Shown: positions 18,265-26,037 of the stretch, in pieces
Numbering within the stretch: the stretch's first letter is position 1
Layout: every line of letters begins with the position of its first letter
Assembly: GCF_014646055.1 (NCBI RefSeq)
Contig: NZ_BMMS01000039.1
Span: 2,869-56,516, forward strand
Length of the DNA: 53,648 bases
DNA from: Wenjunlia tyrosinilytica
Lineage (GTDB): Bacteria > Actinomycetota > Actinomycetes > Streptomycetales > Streptomycetaceae
Direction of reading: 5' to 3'
The notes under the pieces: generated by a model
What the model was told of the DNA's origin: nothing
Databases searched by the model: none
Seen by the model: the letters and a program-made list of their open reading frames with translations, nothing else
Position numbers and translations under genes: made by a program

Positions 18265-19415
18265 CGGGCAGCCTGCTTGGCGGCATCGGTGAGGTGGCCG
18301 CGCAGACTGGTCAGGAGCTCCGGGAAGGCGACCGCCGGTCCGAAGGTGGCCTCCAGCAGCTCCGCGGTCTGTCCGTCATCGGCGAAGGTGTGGCACAGGG
18401 AGGTGAAGGTCGGGGTGTCGCCCCAGGCACCGGTGGCTTTGGCGTGCTCACGTGCCAGGCGGCGGGCGGACTGCGCGGCGATGCCCGCGGTGCCGGTAAC
18501 CGGCTCCTCGAAGGCTGAGGCGAGGTTGACCGGCTGGTCGGCGCGCACCACGACGGCGACCAGGCTGGGCAGGGTGCGGTGCGCGAAGGAGTTGCCGTAG
18601 CCGGTGGGCATGGAGCGGGCGAAGGAGGTCACGAACTCCTCGACGGCGGTGACGGCCGCCTCCTCGTCCGTGAGGTTGTGCAGGAGTTGGTGCACGCCGA
18701 CCGTTGCGTAGCGGTAGAGGGTGGCGGAGTTGAAGCCGATGGTGCCGATCATTCCGGCGCCGGTCTCCTGTCCCTTCTTGGCCTCGTCGTCGACGGCCGT
18801 GAAGTAGTCGAACTCGAGCTCGACAGCGTGGGTGGACAGGGCGTGGGCGACCTGCGTGGCGGCGTCGACGTTCAGGGCGGGAATGTCGGCCACCATGCGC
18901 CCGAACAGGGCGACGTCCATGGGGTGGCCAGTGCTGAACTTCTCCTGCACGGCCAGCTTCTTGACCTCGGCGGCCAGCTCTGCGTCATCCAGAGCGGCGA
19001 GCTGCGCTGCTTTGCCGTGGACGAGAGCGGCTACCTGGTCGAGCTGACGGCGGCCGTAGAAGAACAGGTACGCGGTGTCACCTTCCTTCTTTCCGGCGCT
19101 GATCCCCAGCGGTGCCAGCAGGGCGCTCGCCAGGCGGGCCGACGGCTCGGAGTCCAGGCCGGTGCGCTCGGCGATCCGGTCGGTGAGCGCGGCGTTCATG
19201 CGCCGGGTGCGCGTCGCCAGATCCTGCTCGGGCACCCGCTCGGTGAAGTGGATGCGAGTGGCGCGCTTCCATGCCTGGGAGGAGACCCGGGAACGGCGTA
19301 CGCCGCCGAAGTATGCCTCCTTGGGATTGCCCTGGTCGTCGCGGTTGACGTTGGCCGGGGGCACGGTCTGCAGGATGTGAACATCGACGTAGGTGCGGGG
19401 CACGGTGATCGCCAT
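18261..19415 (-). CDS. cas7: Cas7e (CasC/Cse4), Cascade backbone
   Basis: A 384-residue backbone subunit, present in six copies along the crRNA in type I-E Cascade. Diagnostic segments are YVDVHILQTVPPANVNRDDQ at the start, SRVSSQAWKRATRIHF near residue 43 and NGNSFAHRTLPSL-type residues (GYGNSFAHRTLPSLVAVV) near 283. The ATG at 19415 has GGAGGATCCC immediately upstream. A 140-base gap with a small hairpin separates it from cse2, the largest gap between Cascade genes after that between cas3 and cse1. Confidence 0.97.
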   Translation of the reverse strand: MAITVPRTYVDVHILQTVPPANVNRDDQGNPKEAYFGGVRRSRVSSQAWKRATRIHFTERVPEQDLATRTRRMNAALTDRIAERTGLDSEPSARLASALLAPLGISAGKKEGDTAYLFFYGRRQLDQVAALVHGKAAQLAALDDAELAAEVKKLAVQEKFSTGHPMDVALFGRMVADIPALNVDAATQVAHALSTHAVELEFDYFTAVDDEAKKGQETGAGMIGTIGFNSATLYRYATVGVHQLLHNLTDEEAAVTAVEEFVTSFARSMPTGYGNSFAHRTLPSLVAVVVRADQPVNLASAFEEPVTGTAGIAAQSARRLAREHAKATGAWGDTPTFTSLCHTFADDGQTAELLEATFGPAVAFPELLTSLRGHLTDAAKQAAR

Positions 19416-19527
19416 GGGATCCTCCGGGTTCGGGCGGCGGGTGCGGTGGTTGGGCGGTCCTCAGCGGGACCACGGGTGCGAGGCGACCGTCTGCGTGTCG
19501 CCGTCAGCGTGTGGGTGCGTCCACGGG

Positions 19528-19548
19528 GGAGACCTCATGGGGGTCTCC
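19528..19548 (-). other. Small hairpin between cse2 and cas7
   Basis: GGAGACC (19528-19534) pairs with GGTCTCC (19542-19548) around a seven-base loop in the 140-base cse2-cas7 gap. It could be an attenuator or processing site that sets the high Cas7 stoichiometry, but there is no T tract and the stem is short. Confidence 0.35.
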
Positions 19549-19555
19549 GGCACCT

Positions 19556-20167
19556 CTAGTCGGCTTTCGGGGCAGGTTTGTTGTCCGCCGACGAAGCCCA
19601 GGAGTGGTACGACAGGCCCCAGGCGCGACGGACACGTCTGCGCGACTCGGGGTGGTGCCAGTCCTTGATGTCCCTCAGCAGCTGGTCGTAGTCCAACGGC
19701 TGCCCGATGGAGCGCAGCTGGGCGATTAGGCCACGCAACCGGTACACCAGTGACGGCACAGAGGTGGTGTTCACGGCGGCCGCGACCCGGCGGTCCACGG
19801 CCTCTTCGCTGAAGCGTTCGCTGCGGTGCAGGGCGCGCAGGGCCGCCCCCACCCGCACACCGCGCTTGTGCATGGGCCGGCGCTCGCTCTGCTGGTGCAG
19901 ACCGTACAGCGACAGGGCCGCGTGTTCGGCCTCGAGCTCCGGCGTGACCCGCCCGTCGGTCACGCTGGTGTAGAACGGCCACAGCGCGGGCACGGTCCCG
20001 GCGCTCTGCCCCAGGCCCGAGCGCAAAGCGGCCAGGTCTTCCCCGGGGGCCTCCATCTGCCTTCCGTTCCTGCTGTCGATACGCCAGGTGCCGTCGTCCT
20101 TGACGCGTTGACCCCAGTAACGGCGCACGGGGGCAGCGGTGTTGTCGGGCTGAGGGATGGTGGGCAC
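19556..20167 (-). CDS. cse2: Cse2 (CasB), Cascade small subunit
   Basis: A 203-residue all-helical small subunit of Cascade, present as a dimer that stabilises the R-loop. Typical segments are YWGQRVKDDGTW near residue 16, LRRLGQ-like ALRSGLGQSAG near 46 and the C-terminal YDQLLRDIKDWHHPESRRRV. The GTG start at 20167 has GAAGGG about ten bases upstream. It lies 67 bases downstream of cse1. Confidence 0.95.
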   Translation of the reverse strand: MPTIPQPDNTAAPVRRYWGQRVKDDGTWRIDSRNGRQMEAPGEDLAALRSGLGQSAGTVPALWPFYTSVTDGRVTPELEAEHAALSLYGLHQQSERRPMHKRGVRVGAALRALHRSERFSEEAVDRRVAAAVNTTSVPSLVYRLRGLIAQLRSIGQPLDYDQLLRDIKDWHHPESRRRVRRAWGLSYHSWASSADNKPAPKAD

Positions 20168-20234
20168 AGCGTTTCACCCTTCCGGTGGAAGGCCATCGGT
20201 CTTTGGAGTCGTTGGCAGCCGCTGCGGCGAGCGG

Positions 20235-21968
20235 TCAGGCCGTTTTACGCCGGGCCGCGCGGCGGGTGAGGATCGCATCCATGCGGTCGCGGAAGCCGCG
20301 CTCGGCCGTGCTGAGCCGGTAGACGTGCTCCTTGCCGTCCTTGGTCATTTTCCGGCCCGTGAACAGGCCCGGCGCTGCGGTGGAGAAGACCTGCTCAGCC
20401 ACCTGCCACGTCTCCTGGCCAGCCTTGTCCTCCCACGCCGCAAGACCCCGCTCGGACTCGTCGAAGTCCTCGCCCACTTTCCGCAGCCCCGCCAGCAGAC
20501 GCCGCATCAACGGATCAAGAGCATGCAAGAGGGTGTCGCCCGGACGCTGCCCCTTGTCCCAGGGGATCGGTTCGCTACCGGCCGCCCGCCGCAGATCCGC
20601 CGAGAGGTTGTTCACCGCGCCGGCGAGCTTCTCCGCCTGATCCACCGCCTCCACGAGGGAGCCGTAGACGATGCCGTCCGGGTCCAGCGCAGTCAGCGGC
20701 AGCGGAAGCTCGTCGAAGAAGACGTCCTCGATCACAGCGGACTGGTTGCCGTAGGCGATACCGGTCAGCTCCACCTGCAGCGGATACCCCTGCGGCATCT
20801 GATCCCTCACCGCACTGAGCCGACTGAGCAGGACGCTGGTGTGGAAACCGGAGCGGGTGGAAGTCGCCTCCCGCTGGTCGGCGACCCGCTCCAGGGACAG
20901 CAGCGCCTCGAGACCGCGCCAGGCGGCCCGCCCGGGCTGGTGCCGACGAGGCCGGGCCGGAGGCGCTGCTGCGCTCTTCCCGGACTTCTTGCCGGTCTTC
21001 TTGGCGCGCGAGGCAGGACTGTCAATGATCCACGCGGTGTGCGGTTCGTCATCGGGCGTGGAGTGCAGCCGGTCACCGGCAGCGACGATGACCCGTGTCA
21101 CCCGCACCCCAGCCGAGGTCTGCTCAGGGACGAGCCGGACGCGCCGCGACTGCCAGGTCCACAGGTCCAGCAGTCCCCGGGAGGCGCGAGTCTGCCAGAC
21201 GGGCGTGGCACACGAGAGCGTGTCCTCGACCTTTCCCTGCGTCGCACGCCGCCGCCACTGCGGCAGATCGTCCGAGAGCAATGCCTGCCCGAAGGGGATG
21301 TTCAGCAGCAGGGTCTCGAAGACAGTGCGCCCCACGGGCATGACGACGCCCAACTGGCCCAAGGGACCAACCGGGTTCCCCGTCGTCTTGCCGGCCTTGA
21401 CCAGCGGGTCCCCCACTGCCCCGGTCTTGATGGCAGCCGTGTCCCAGCAGTGGGTGTGCAGCAGCCATCGCGCGGCCTGCGCCGGGGTCAGTTCCAGCGG
21501 ATCGCCCTCGGTACGGGAGGAGAACAGCGGCACATTGTTGCCCGTGGCGGCGGTGGCCACCAGCAGGGCTGATCCCTTGGTCTCCTTCTTCGCGGTGTGC
21601 AGACCCGAAACCTGCGCGAAGGGGTTCACGGAGTCGAACAGGTCAAAGAGATGACGATGCTCGTCCATGTAGTCCGACAGGGCTTGGCACTGGCCGACGG
21701 AGAAGGCTCCGGCCCTGAACATCGCCGCCCACTCCTCGGCGTTCGCAGGCCGTCCCAGAGCGTCCACGACGATGGGCAGCAGCAGCTGGCGGAAGATCGC
21801 CGGCTTCTGAGTGGGGAGGTCAACCACGAGATCCTGGAACTTGTCGGCGTCCAGAAGGAGCTGCCGTACACCCACTTCCGCCACCGCACCGAACCCGCTG
21901 GGGCCCGTCCCCAAGACGCCGTCCACCACGCTCGCCGACAGCCACGCTTCATCCAATAAATTGCACAA
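20235..21968 (-). CDS. cse1: Cse1 (Cas8e/CasA), Cascade large subunit
   Basis: A 577-residue PAM-recognising large subunit that recruits Cas3. The N-terminus NLLDEAWLSA matches the F-N-L-x-D-E-P-W-I opening of the family, which supports the TTG start at 21968; an in-frame stop lies just four codons upstream. A Lys/Pro/Arg-rich insert (SRAKKTGKKSGKSAAAPPAR) near residue 328 is unlike the rest. The C-terminal four-helix bundle is represented by GDTLLHALDPLMRRLLAGL and later helices. A GAGGGG sequence precedes the TTG. The gene opens the Cascade/adaptation operon. Confidence 0.95.
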   Translation of the reverse strand: MCNLLDEAWLSASVVDGVLGTGPSGFGAVAEVGVRQLLLDADKFQDLVVDLPTQKPAIFRQLLLPIVVDALGRPANAEEWAAMFRAGAFSVGQCQALSDYMDEHRHLFDLFDSVNPFAQVSGLHTAKKETKGSALLVATAATGNNVPLFSSRTEGDPLELTPAQAARWLLHTHCWDTAAIKTGAVGDPLVKAGKTTGNPVGPLGQLGVVMPVGRTVFETLLLNIPFGQALLSDDLPQWRRRATQGKVEDTLSCATPVWQTRASRGLLDLWTWQSRRVRLVPEQTSAGVRVTRVIVAAGDRLHSTPDDEPHTAWIIDSPASRAKKTGKKSGKSAAAPPARPRRHQPGRAAWRGLEALLSLERVADQREATSTRSGFHTSVLLSRLSAVRDQMPQGYPLQVELTGIAYGNQSAVIEDVFFDELPLPLTALDPDGIVYGSLVEAVDQAEKLAGAVNNLSADLRRAAGSEPIPWDKGQRPGDTLLHALDPLMRRLLAGLRKVGEDFDESERGLAAWEDKAGQETWQVAEQVFSTAAPGLFTGRKMTKDGKEHVYRLSTAERGFRDRMDAILTRRAARRKTA

Positions 21969-22205
21969 CTCGGCTTCCCCTCAAGCTTCTCCGTCTCCCG
22001 AAGCGGCAGCAGCTTTGCACGACCGGCCACGCCGAGGAGGACAAATGCGAGAATTGACAACGGCCCCGGACGACGCCCACCCGCAGTGCGGGTGGGCACC
22101 GGGGATCTTCCGCTTCTACGTCTTGCGTGGCGGATCGGCCCCGCACGCGCGGGGACGCGGGGCGGTCGCGGAATCTCGCACCGCCCCGCGACCACTCCCC
22201 CACGC
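21969..22205. promoter_or_regulatory. cas3-cse1 intergenic region with hairpin and repeat-like sequences
   Basis: This 237-base gap separates cas3 from cse1. It holds a 10-bp perfect hairpin at 22075-22097, a repeat-like sequence at 22132-22159 (about 20 of 28 positions like the CRISPR repeat) and a CGGGGATCTTCC segment ending at 22111 that mimics the repeat 3' half. A plus-strand AGGAGG followed by ATG at 22045 opens a short frame that runs to 22251 into cas3; it is probably fortuitous. The region presumably carries the cse1 promoter on the minus strand, but no clear hexamers were found. Confidence 0.5.
22075..22097 (-). terminator. Hairpin downstream of cas3
   Basis: GCCCACCCGC (22075-22084) and GCGGGTGGGC (22088-22097) form a perfect 10-bp stem with a three-base loop, about 110 bases past the cas3 stop. 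It lacks a T tract, as is common for Streptomyces terminators, and would separate cas3 from Cascade transcription. Confidence 0.6.
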
Positions 22206-25166
22206 TCAGCCGGCCACGCCGTCCTCCACCAGACCGAGATCGTCGTCGTAGCGCAGACAGCGTCCCGCAAGGACAGCACCCCGCCGCCAGTCCAGGACCA
22301 GGGCCCGGCTGTAACGCAGCCGTGGATGACCGAGCCAGCCAGGCAGCGGAACAAGCTCCCTGGACGCCTCCGCCGTGTAACGCGCAGGAAGCCTCACCGT
22401 CCCACCCAGAACCTCCTCCAACAGGTCCTCGGCCACATCGCCATTCACCGTCAAAGCGCGTCCCGACAGCGTCCGGTACACCCCACCCTCCTGCACCACA
22501 ACGACAACCTCCACACTTCGATCACCGTCCCGTACCACCGCATCCAAGCCAGCATCACCACCCGCACCCGCCACGGCAGCAAAATGCAGACCGGACAACG
22601 TCGCGCCCTCCCTGTCACCACGCCGGGTCAGCACGTAGGAAGCAGCCCTGGCGGCCCGGTCACGCTGCTCGCCCTCCCACCGCCGACGCGCCGACCCCAC
22701 ATCCTCCAGCCAAGCCGCCGGAACGCCCTCAACGCTGCCGCCGTAACCGGCCGCGACGAGCTCGGGCACCTGCCCTGGAACCCTCCAACGACTCTCACCA
22801 CCTACGATTTCGGGCAGCAGAGCGGCTGCACGCAACAGCAGGTACCGCCCGTAGATGAACTCGGACGCACCCAGGAACCGCGGCACGGCACCGCCGAACC
22901 CCGCCGTGACCCCTTCTCCGCCATCCGGCTCCACCGCTCCCTCCCCTCCGGAAAAACCCGTGATGACCACACGCGGCACACCCAACCGGCCAGGACGACG
23001 CACATCCGCGTGCCGGTGCAGACGACCGATCCTCTGAAGCAGCAGGTCGATCGGAGCCAGATCAGTAACCAAAAGATCCGCGTCCACATCGAAGGACTGC
23101 TCAGCAAGCTGAGTGGCGACCACGACCAGCCGCGACGGCCGCTCCACCCCCTCCTCACCACCAGGTGCACCGAGCAGTCGCAGGCACTCCTCCGCCCGCT
23201 CGGCCCGCGGCCCCACAGCCATCCGCCCGTGCAGCAACATCACCTCCTCACCGAACCACCCACGCAGCTCGGTAAAGAGGGACTGCGCCCGGTCGACAGT
23301 GTTCCGGATGACCAGCGCACACCCCCCGTCCGCCAGCTCCCGGCCCAGATATGCAACGACCATGCTGTTGGCCGCCGCCTGCAGTGCCCGCCGCTGCTCG
23401 CGGGCAGCATGGCGAGCGGGAATCCGCTCCGGCATGAGCTCGACTTCGACATCCAGGTCCTTACGCCAGCTGTCGCAGTCCTCGACAACGAAACGCGGGC
23501 CGCTACCGTCCGGCGCCATCCACGCCGCAGTGACCGAGGGATACCCCTGCGGATCGCAGAGATCCTCAGCCATGAACTCCTCACAGCCGACGGCCCCCGA
23601 CAGATACGCGTCGACCAGATCCCGACGCTGCCGGGGCGGCAGTGTCGCAGACAGCAGCACCACCGGAACCCCCGCCTGACCCAGCCAGCGCAACCCTTCC
23701 TTCAGGAACTGCGACATGTAGACGTCCGCAGCGTGCACCTCATCGAGGACCACAACCTTGCCCGCCAGCCCCGCCATACGCAGCATCACATGCTTGGTAC
23801 GGGTCGCAGCGAACAGCAACTGATCGATCGTTCCCACCACAAACGGACACAGCAGCCCACGCTTGGCACCGAGGAACCACTCCGCAGGCCCCCGCGACGC
23901 CGACTGCGCCGAACTCCCCCGTACCTCAGCCACCCCAGCGCCGTACGGATCGTCGTCACAGCAGTCCCCGTACTCATCCACCCCACCGAACCGCGCCTCT
24001 GAGTCCCGCGCCCCCTCCACAAGACCGCGCCACTCCTTGTTGAACATCCGCTTGCCGTGCAGCAGAGCGACCTGCGACGCCAACTCCCCGCCAATGCCGC
24101 CCGCCCACTTCCTGACCTGCCCGAACATCGGATCGCTCGTGGCCTGCGTCGGCATCCCCACGAACACACCGTCCGCGCCGAACCGCGCCGCCAGGATCTC
24201 CGCCGCCAACAAAGCGGCCTTCGTCTTCCCCTCCCCCATCGGCGCCTCGACCACCAGCAAACCCGGACCCGCCATCTGCCGCGCCGTCTCCATCACTAGC
24301 GTCTGTGAAGCACGCGGATCCTGACCGAACCGGTCCTTGAACGCCTCCGGCCCCGGCTCGACGAGACGCCCCCAGCCCCCACGCAGGCCAAGCGCAGCCC
24401 AAGCCCGGCCGGCCCGCTTCCGCGCGCCCTCCAGCGACACCTTCGACAACTCGTCGAGACCATCGAAGTGCTCCTCATCGCTGGCAATCCAGTCCGCCAT
24501 CACGATGAGCCCGCTCAAATGCAATTGGGTAGCCCGCGACGGAACCAGCACGGGGGCCGCCGCCGCGAGACTGCTGAAGCCGAGCTCCGACGTGTAGCGC
24601 TCCACCAAGGCCCGCTGCACCAGTGCCCAGCGACTGTCACCGGCCAACCGGCCCCTGGCCTTAGCACTCGGCTTCAGGGCCCCTTCGTCCGGAAACACGC
24701 CGTGATGCCCCGCCACCAGCGGCCAAATCCAGGCCACATGCTCATCACGCCACCCGACCTCCGGGAGGAGCGCACGCAGCAGATACCCGCCCGCCCGGTC
24801 ATGCCGCCACCGGTGCCGCGCAACCGTCGGCTCATGCCAGTCCAGCCCCGCCGCACGAACCGCCGCAGCACCCTTCGGCCACATCCGCTGAAAGGCCGGC
24901 GTCGCCTTCCCGCAGTCATGCACCCCACAAAGCCAAGCAAAGAATCTGCGCCCTCTGCCCATCCCGCCGGCCACGTCGTCCAACATGCGCTTCGTGGACG
25001 GAGCCAGGAAACCGTCCCACATCCGCTCGGCCACTGCGGCAGTATCCAGCAGATGCGACATCAGCAGATTCTTCGTCCCGCCGGCCTTCTCCTCGGACTT
25101 CCCCCACAGAACGCCGAGGGCCCTCAGGATGTCCGAACCGCTATCGGGCGCGGGGCTTTGTAACAT
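22206..25166 (-). CDS. cas3: Cas3, type I helicase-nuclease
   Basis: A 986-residue protein that nicks and degrades target DNA after Cascade binding. The N-terminal HD nuclease has H38 (MSHLLDTA), H83-D84 (GVHDCGKATPAF), H122 (RHDRAGGYLL) and H154/H155 (AGHHG). The SF2 helicase has the Walker A motif GEGKTK at 311-316 (EAPMGEGKTKAALL), the DEVH box near residue 473 (VVLDEVHAADVY) and motif III LLSATLP soon after; motif VI is seen in QRIGRLHRH. All appear intact. ATG 25166 faces array 2. The length is normal (about 890-1000). Confidence 0.97.
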   Translation of the reverse strand: MLQSPAPDSGSDILRALGVLWGKSEEKAGGTKNLLMSHLLDTAAVAERMWDGFLAPSTKRMLDDVAGGMGRGRRFFAWLCGVHDCGKATPAFQRMWPKGAAAVRAAGLDWHEPTVARHRWRHDRAGGYLLRALLPEVGWRDEHVAWIWPLVAGHHGVFPDEGALKPSAKARGRLAGDSRWALVQRALVERYTSELGFSSLAAAAPVLVPSRATQLHLSGLIVMADWIASDEEHFDGLDELSKVSLEGARKRAGRAWAALGLRGGWGRLVEPGPEAFKDRFGQDPRASQTLVMETARQMAGPGLLVVEAPMGEGKTKAALLAAEILAARFGADGVFVGMPTQATSDPMFGQVRKWAGGIGGELASQVALLHGKRMFNKEWRGLVEGARDSEARFGGVDEYGDCCDDDPYGAGVAEVRGSSAQSASRGPAEWFLGAKRGLLCPFVVGTIDQLLFAATRTKHVMLRMAGLAGKVVVLDEVHAADVYMSQFLKEGLRWLGQAGVPVVLLSATLPPRQRRDLVDAYLSGAVGCEEFMAEDLCDPQGYPSVTAAWMAPDGSGPRFVVEDCDSWRKDLDVEVELMPERIPARHAAREQRRALQAAANSMVVAYLGRELADGGCALVIRNTVDRAQSLFTELRGWFGEEVMLLHGRMAVGPRAERAEECLRLLGAPGGEEGVERPSRLVVVATQLAEQSFDVDADLLVTDLAPIDLLLQRIGRLHRHADVRRPGRLGVPRVVITGFSGGEGAVEPDGGEGVTAGFGGAVPRFLGASEFIYGRYLLLRAAALLPEIVGGESRWRVPGQVPELVAAGYGGSVEGVPAAWLEDVGSARRRWEGEQRDRAARAASYVLTRRGDREGATLSGLHFAAVAGAGGDAGLDAVVRDGDRSVEVVVVVQEGGVYRTLSGRALTVNGDVAEDLLEEVLGGTVRLPARYTAEASRELVPLPGWLGHPRLRYSRALVLDWRRGAVLAGRCLRYDDDLGLVEDGVAG

Positions 25167-25302
25167 GTCTCTCCCTAGCTCTGTACGCTAGTTGGGCACC
25201 CTAGACCTCACCACTGACAATGCCTCCCACCTCACCGGCAAGCGGGGATGGTTGCTGAATGAGATCGGCGCTGGTCGCGTATAGAAGGGCAGGTCAGCAA
25301 GT
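25167..25302 (+). promoter_or_regulatory. Leader of CRISPR array 2 / divergent cas3 promoter region
   Basis: The 136 bases between the cas3 start and the first array-2 repeat. The array's repeat orientation and distal decay place its leader here, so this segment should hold a rightward pre-crRNA promoter and a leftward cas3 promoter. A TATAGA hexamer at about 25279-25284, some 20 bases before the first repeat, is a possible -10 element; the -35 is unclear. It is AT-richer than its flanks. Confidence 0.65.
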
Positions 25303-25818
25303 GTCGGCCCCGCGCGTGCGGGGATGTTCCCCGAATCGCCGTGCCCGAGCTGACGTACATGTAGTCGGCCCCGCGCGTGCGGGGATGTTCCGGGGCCGGA
25401 GGGCGCGCCGATCCTGGACCCGGGGTCGGCCCCGCGCGTGCGGGGATGTTCCGCAACGACGTTCGGCAGCACAAAGGTCACGACCCGTCGGCCCCGCGCG
25501 TGCGGGGATGTTCCGAAATTCCGCGGCAGCACCCTGCGCACCAGCAGGTCGGCCCCGCGCGTGCGGGGATGTTCCTTCCTCGCCTGTGTCGAGGGCCCAT
25601 TGGAGGCAGTCAGCCCCGCGCGTGCGGGGATGTTCCGCGGTGTCCCCGACTAGGAGATTGCCGAACTCCGTCGGCCCCGCGCGTGCGGGGATGGTCCCAG
25701 CAGCGACCGTCTCAGGCCCGGTCCTTGTACGTCGTCCCCGAGCCAGCCAGGATGGTCCGCCATGCACCACGGACCGCGGCGCCGCGTCGGATCGGCCCCG
25801 CGCCTGCGGGGATGGTCC
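25303..25818 (+). CRISPR. CRISPR array 2 (type I-E): 9 repeats, 8 spacers, decaying at the right end
   Basis: Repeats start at 25303, 25364, 25425, 25487, 25548, 25609, 25670, 25731 and 25791. The consensus begins GTCGGCCCCGC and ends GCGGGGATGTTCC with loop GCGT, one base different from array 1 (GCCT). Spacers are 33 bases except the third (34) and eighth (32). The first five repeats are identical. Position 4 is mutated at 25609 (GTCAG), the sixth-last base at 25670 (ATGGTCC), 25731 is heavily mutated (GTCGTCCCCGAGCC) and 25791 begins ATCGG. A further remnant may start at 25847. Decay on the right puts the leader on the left. Confidence 0.97.
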
Positions 25819-26037
25819 GAGCGTCCGGGTCCTCCCGTTCTTCCCTGTCGGTCCCACGCCAGCGGGAAGCAGAGGGCGATGATGCCAGGCGAGCCGGGGC
25901 TGGGTCGCGTAGGCGGGCGAGTCCGGGTGCAGGGCCAGCTGTCTGGTCTTCCGCTGGAAGGCAATGGCCAGCCGGGGCGACGCCGGACTGCGTCGGTGCA
26001 GGCTGCTCGTTGGTGGTGGCGCTCGTGGACTTGGTCA
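25819..26037. other. Array 2 trailer region
   Basis: It contains a possible tenth, strongly decayed repeat at 25847-25874 (begins GTCGGTCCCACGCC). The rest, to the stop of the HTH gene at 26038, holds no recognisable gene. Confidence 0.45.

Noticed and set aside
15210-25166. CRISPR-associated transposon (guided transposition) interpretation
   Set aside because: Cas3 with intact HD and helicase motifs plus Cas1 and Cas2 is present, and no TniQ, TnsB or TnsC gene is seen next to Cascade.
13186-25818. Self-targeting spacers against genes in this window
   Set aside because: No spacer was seen by eye to match other parts of the window; a proper search was not possible.
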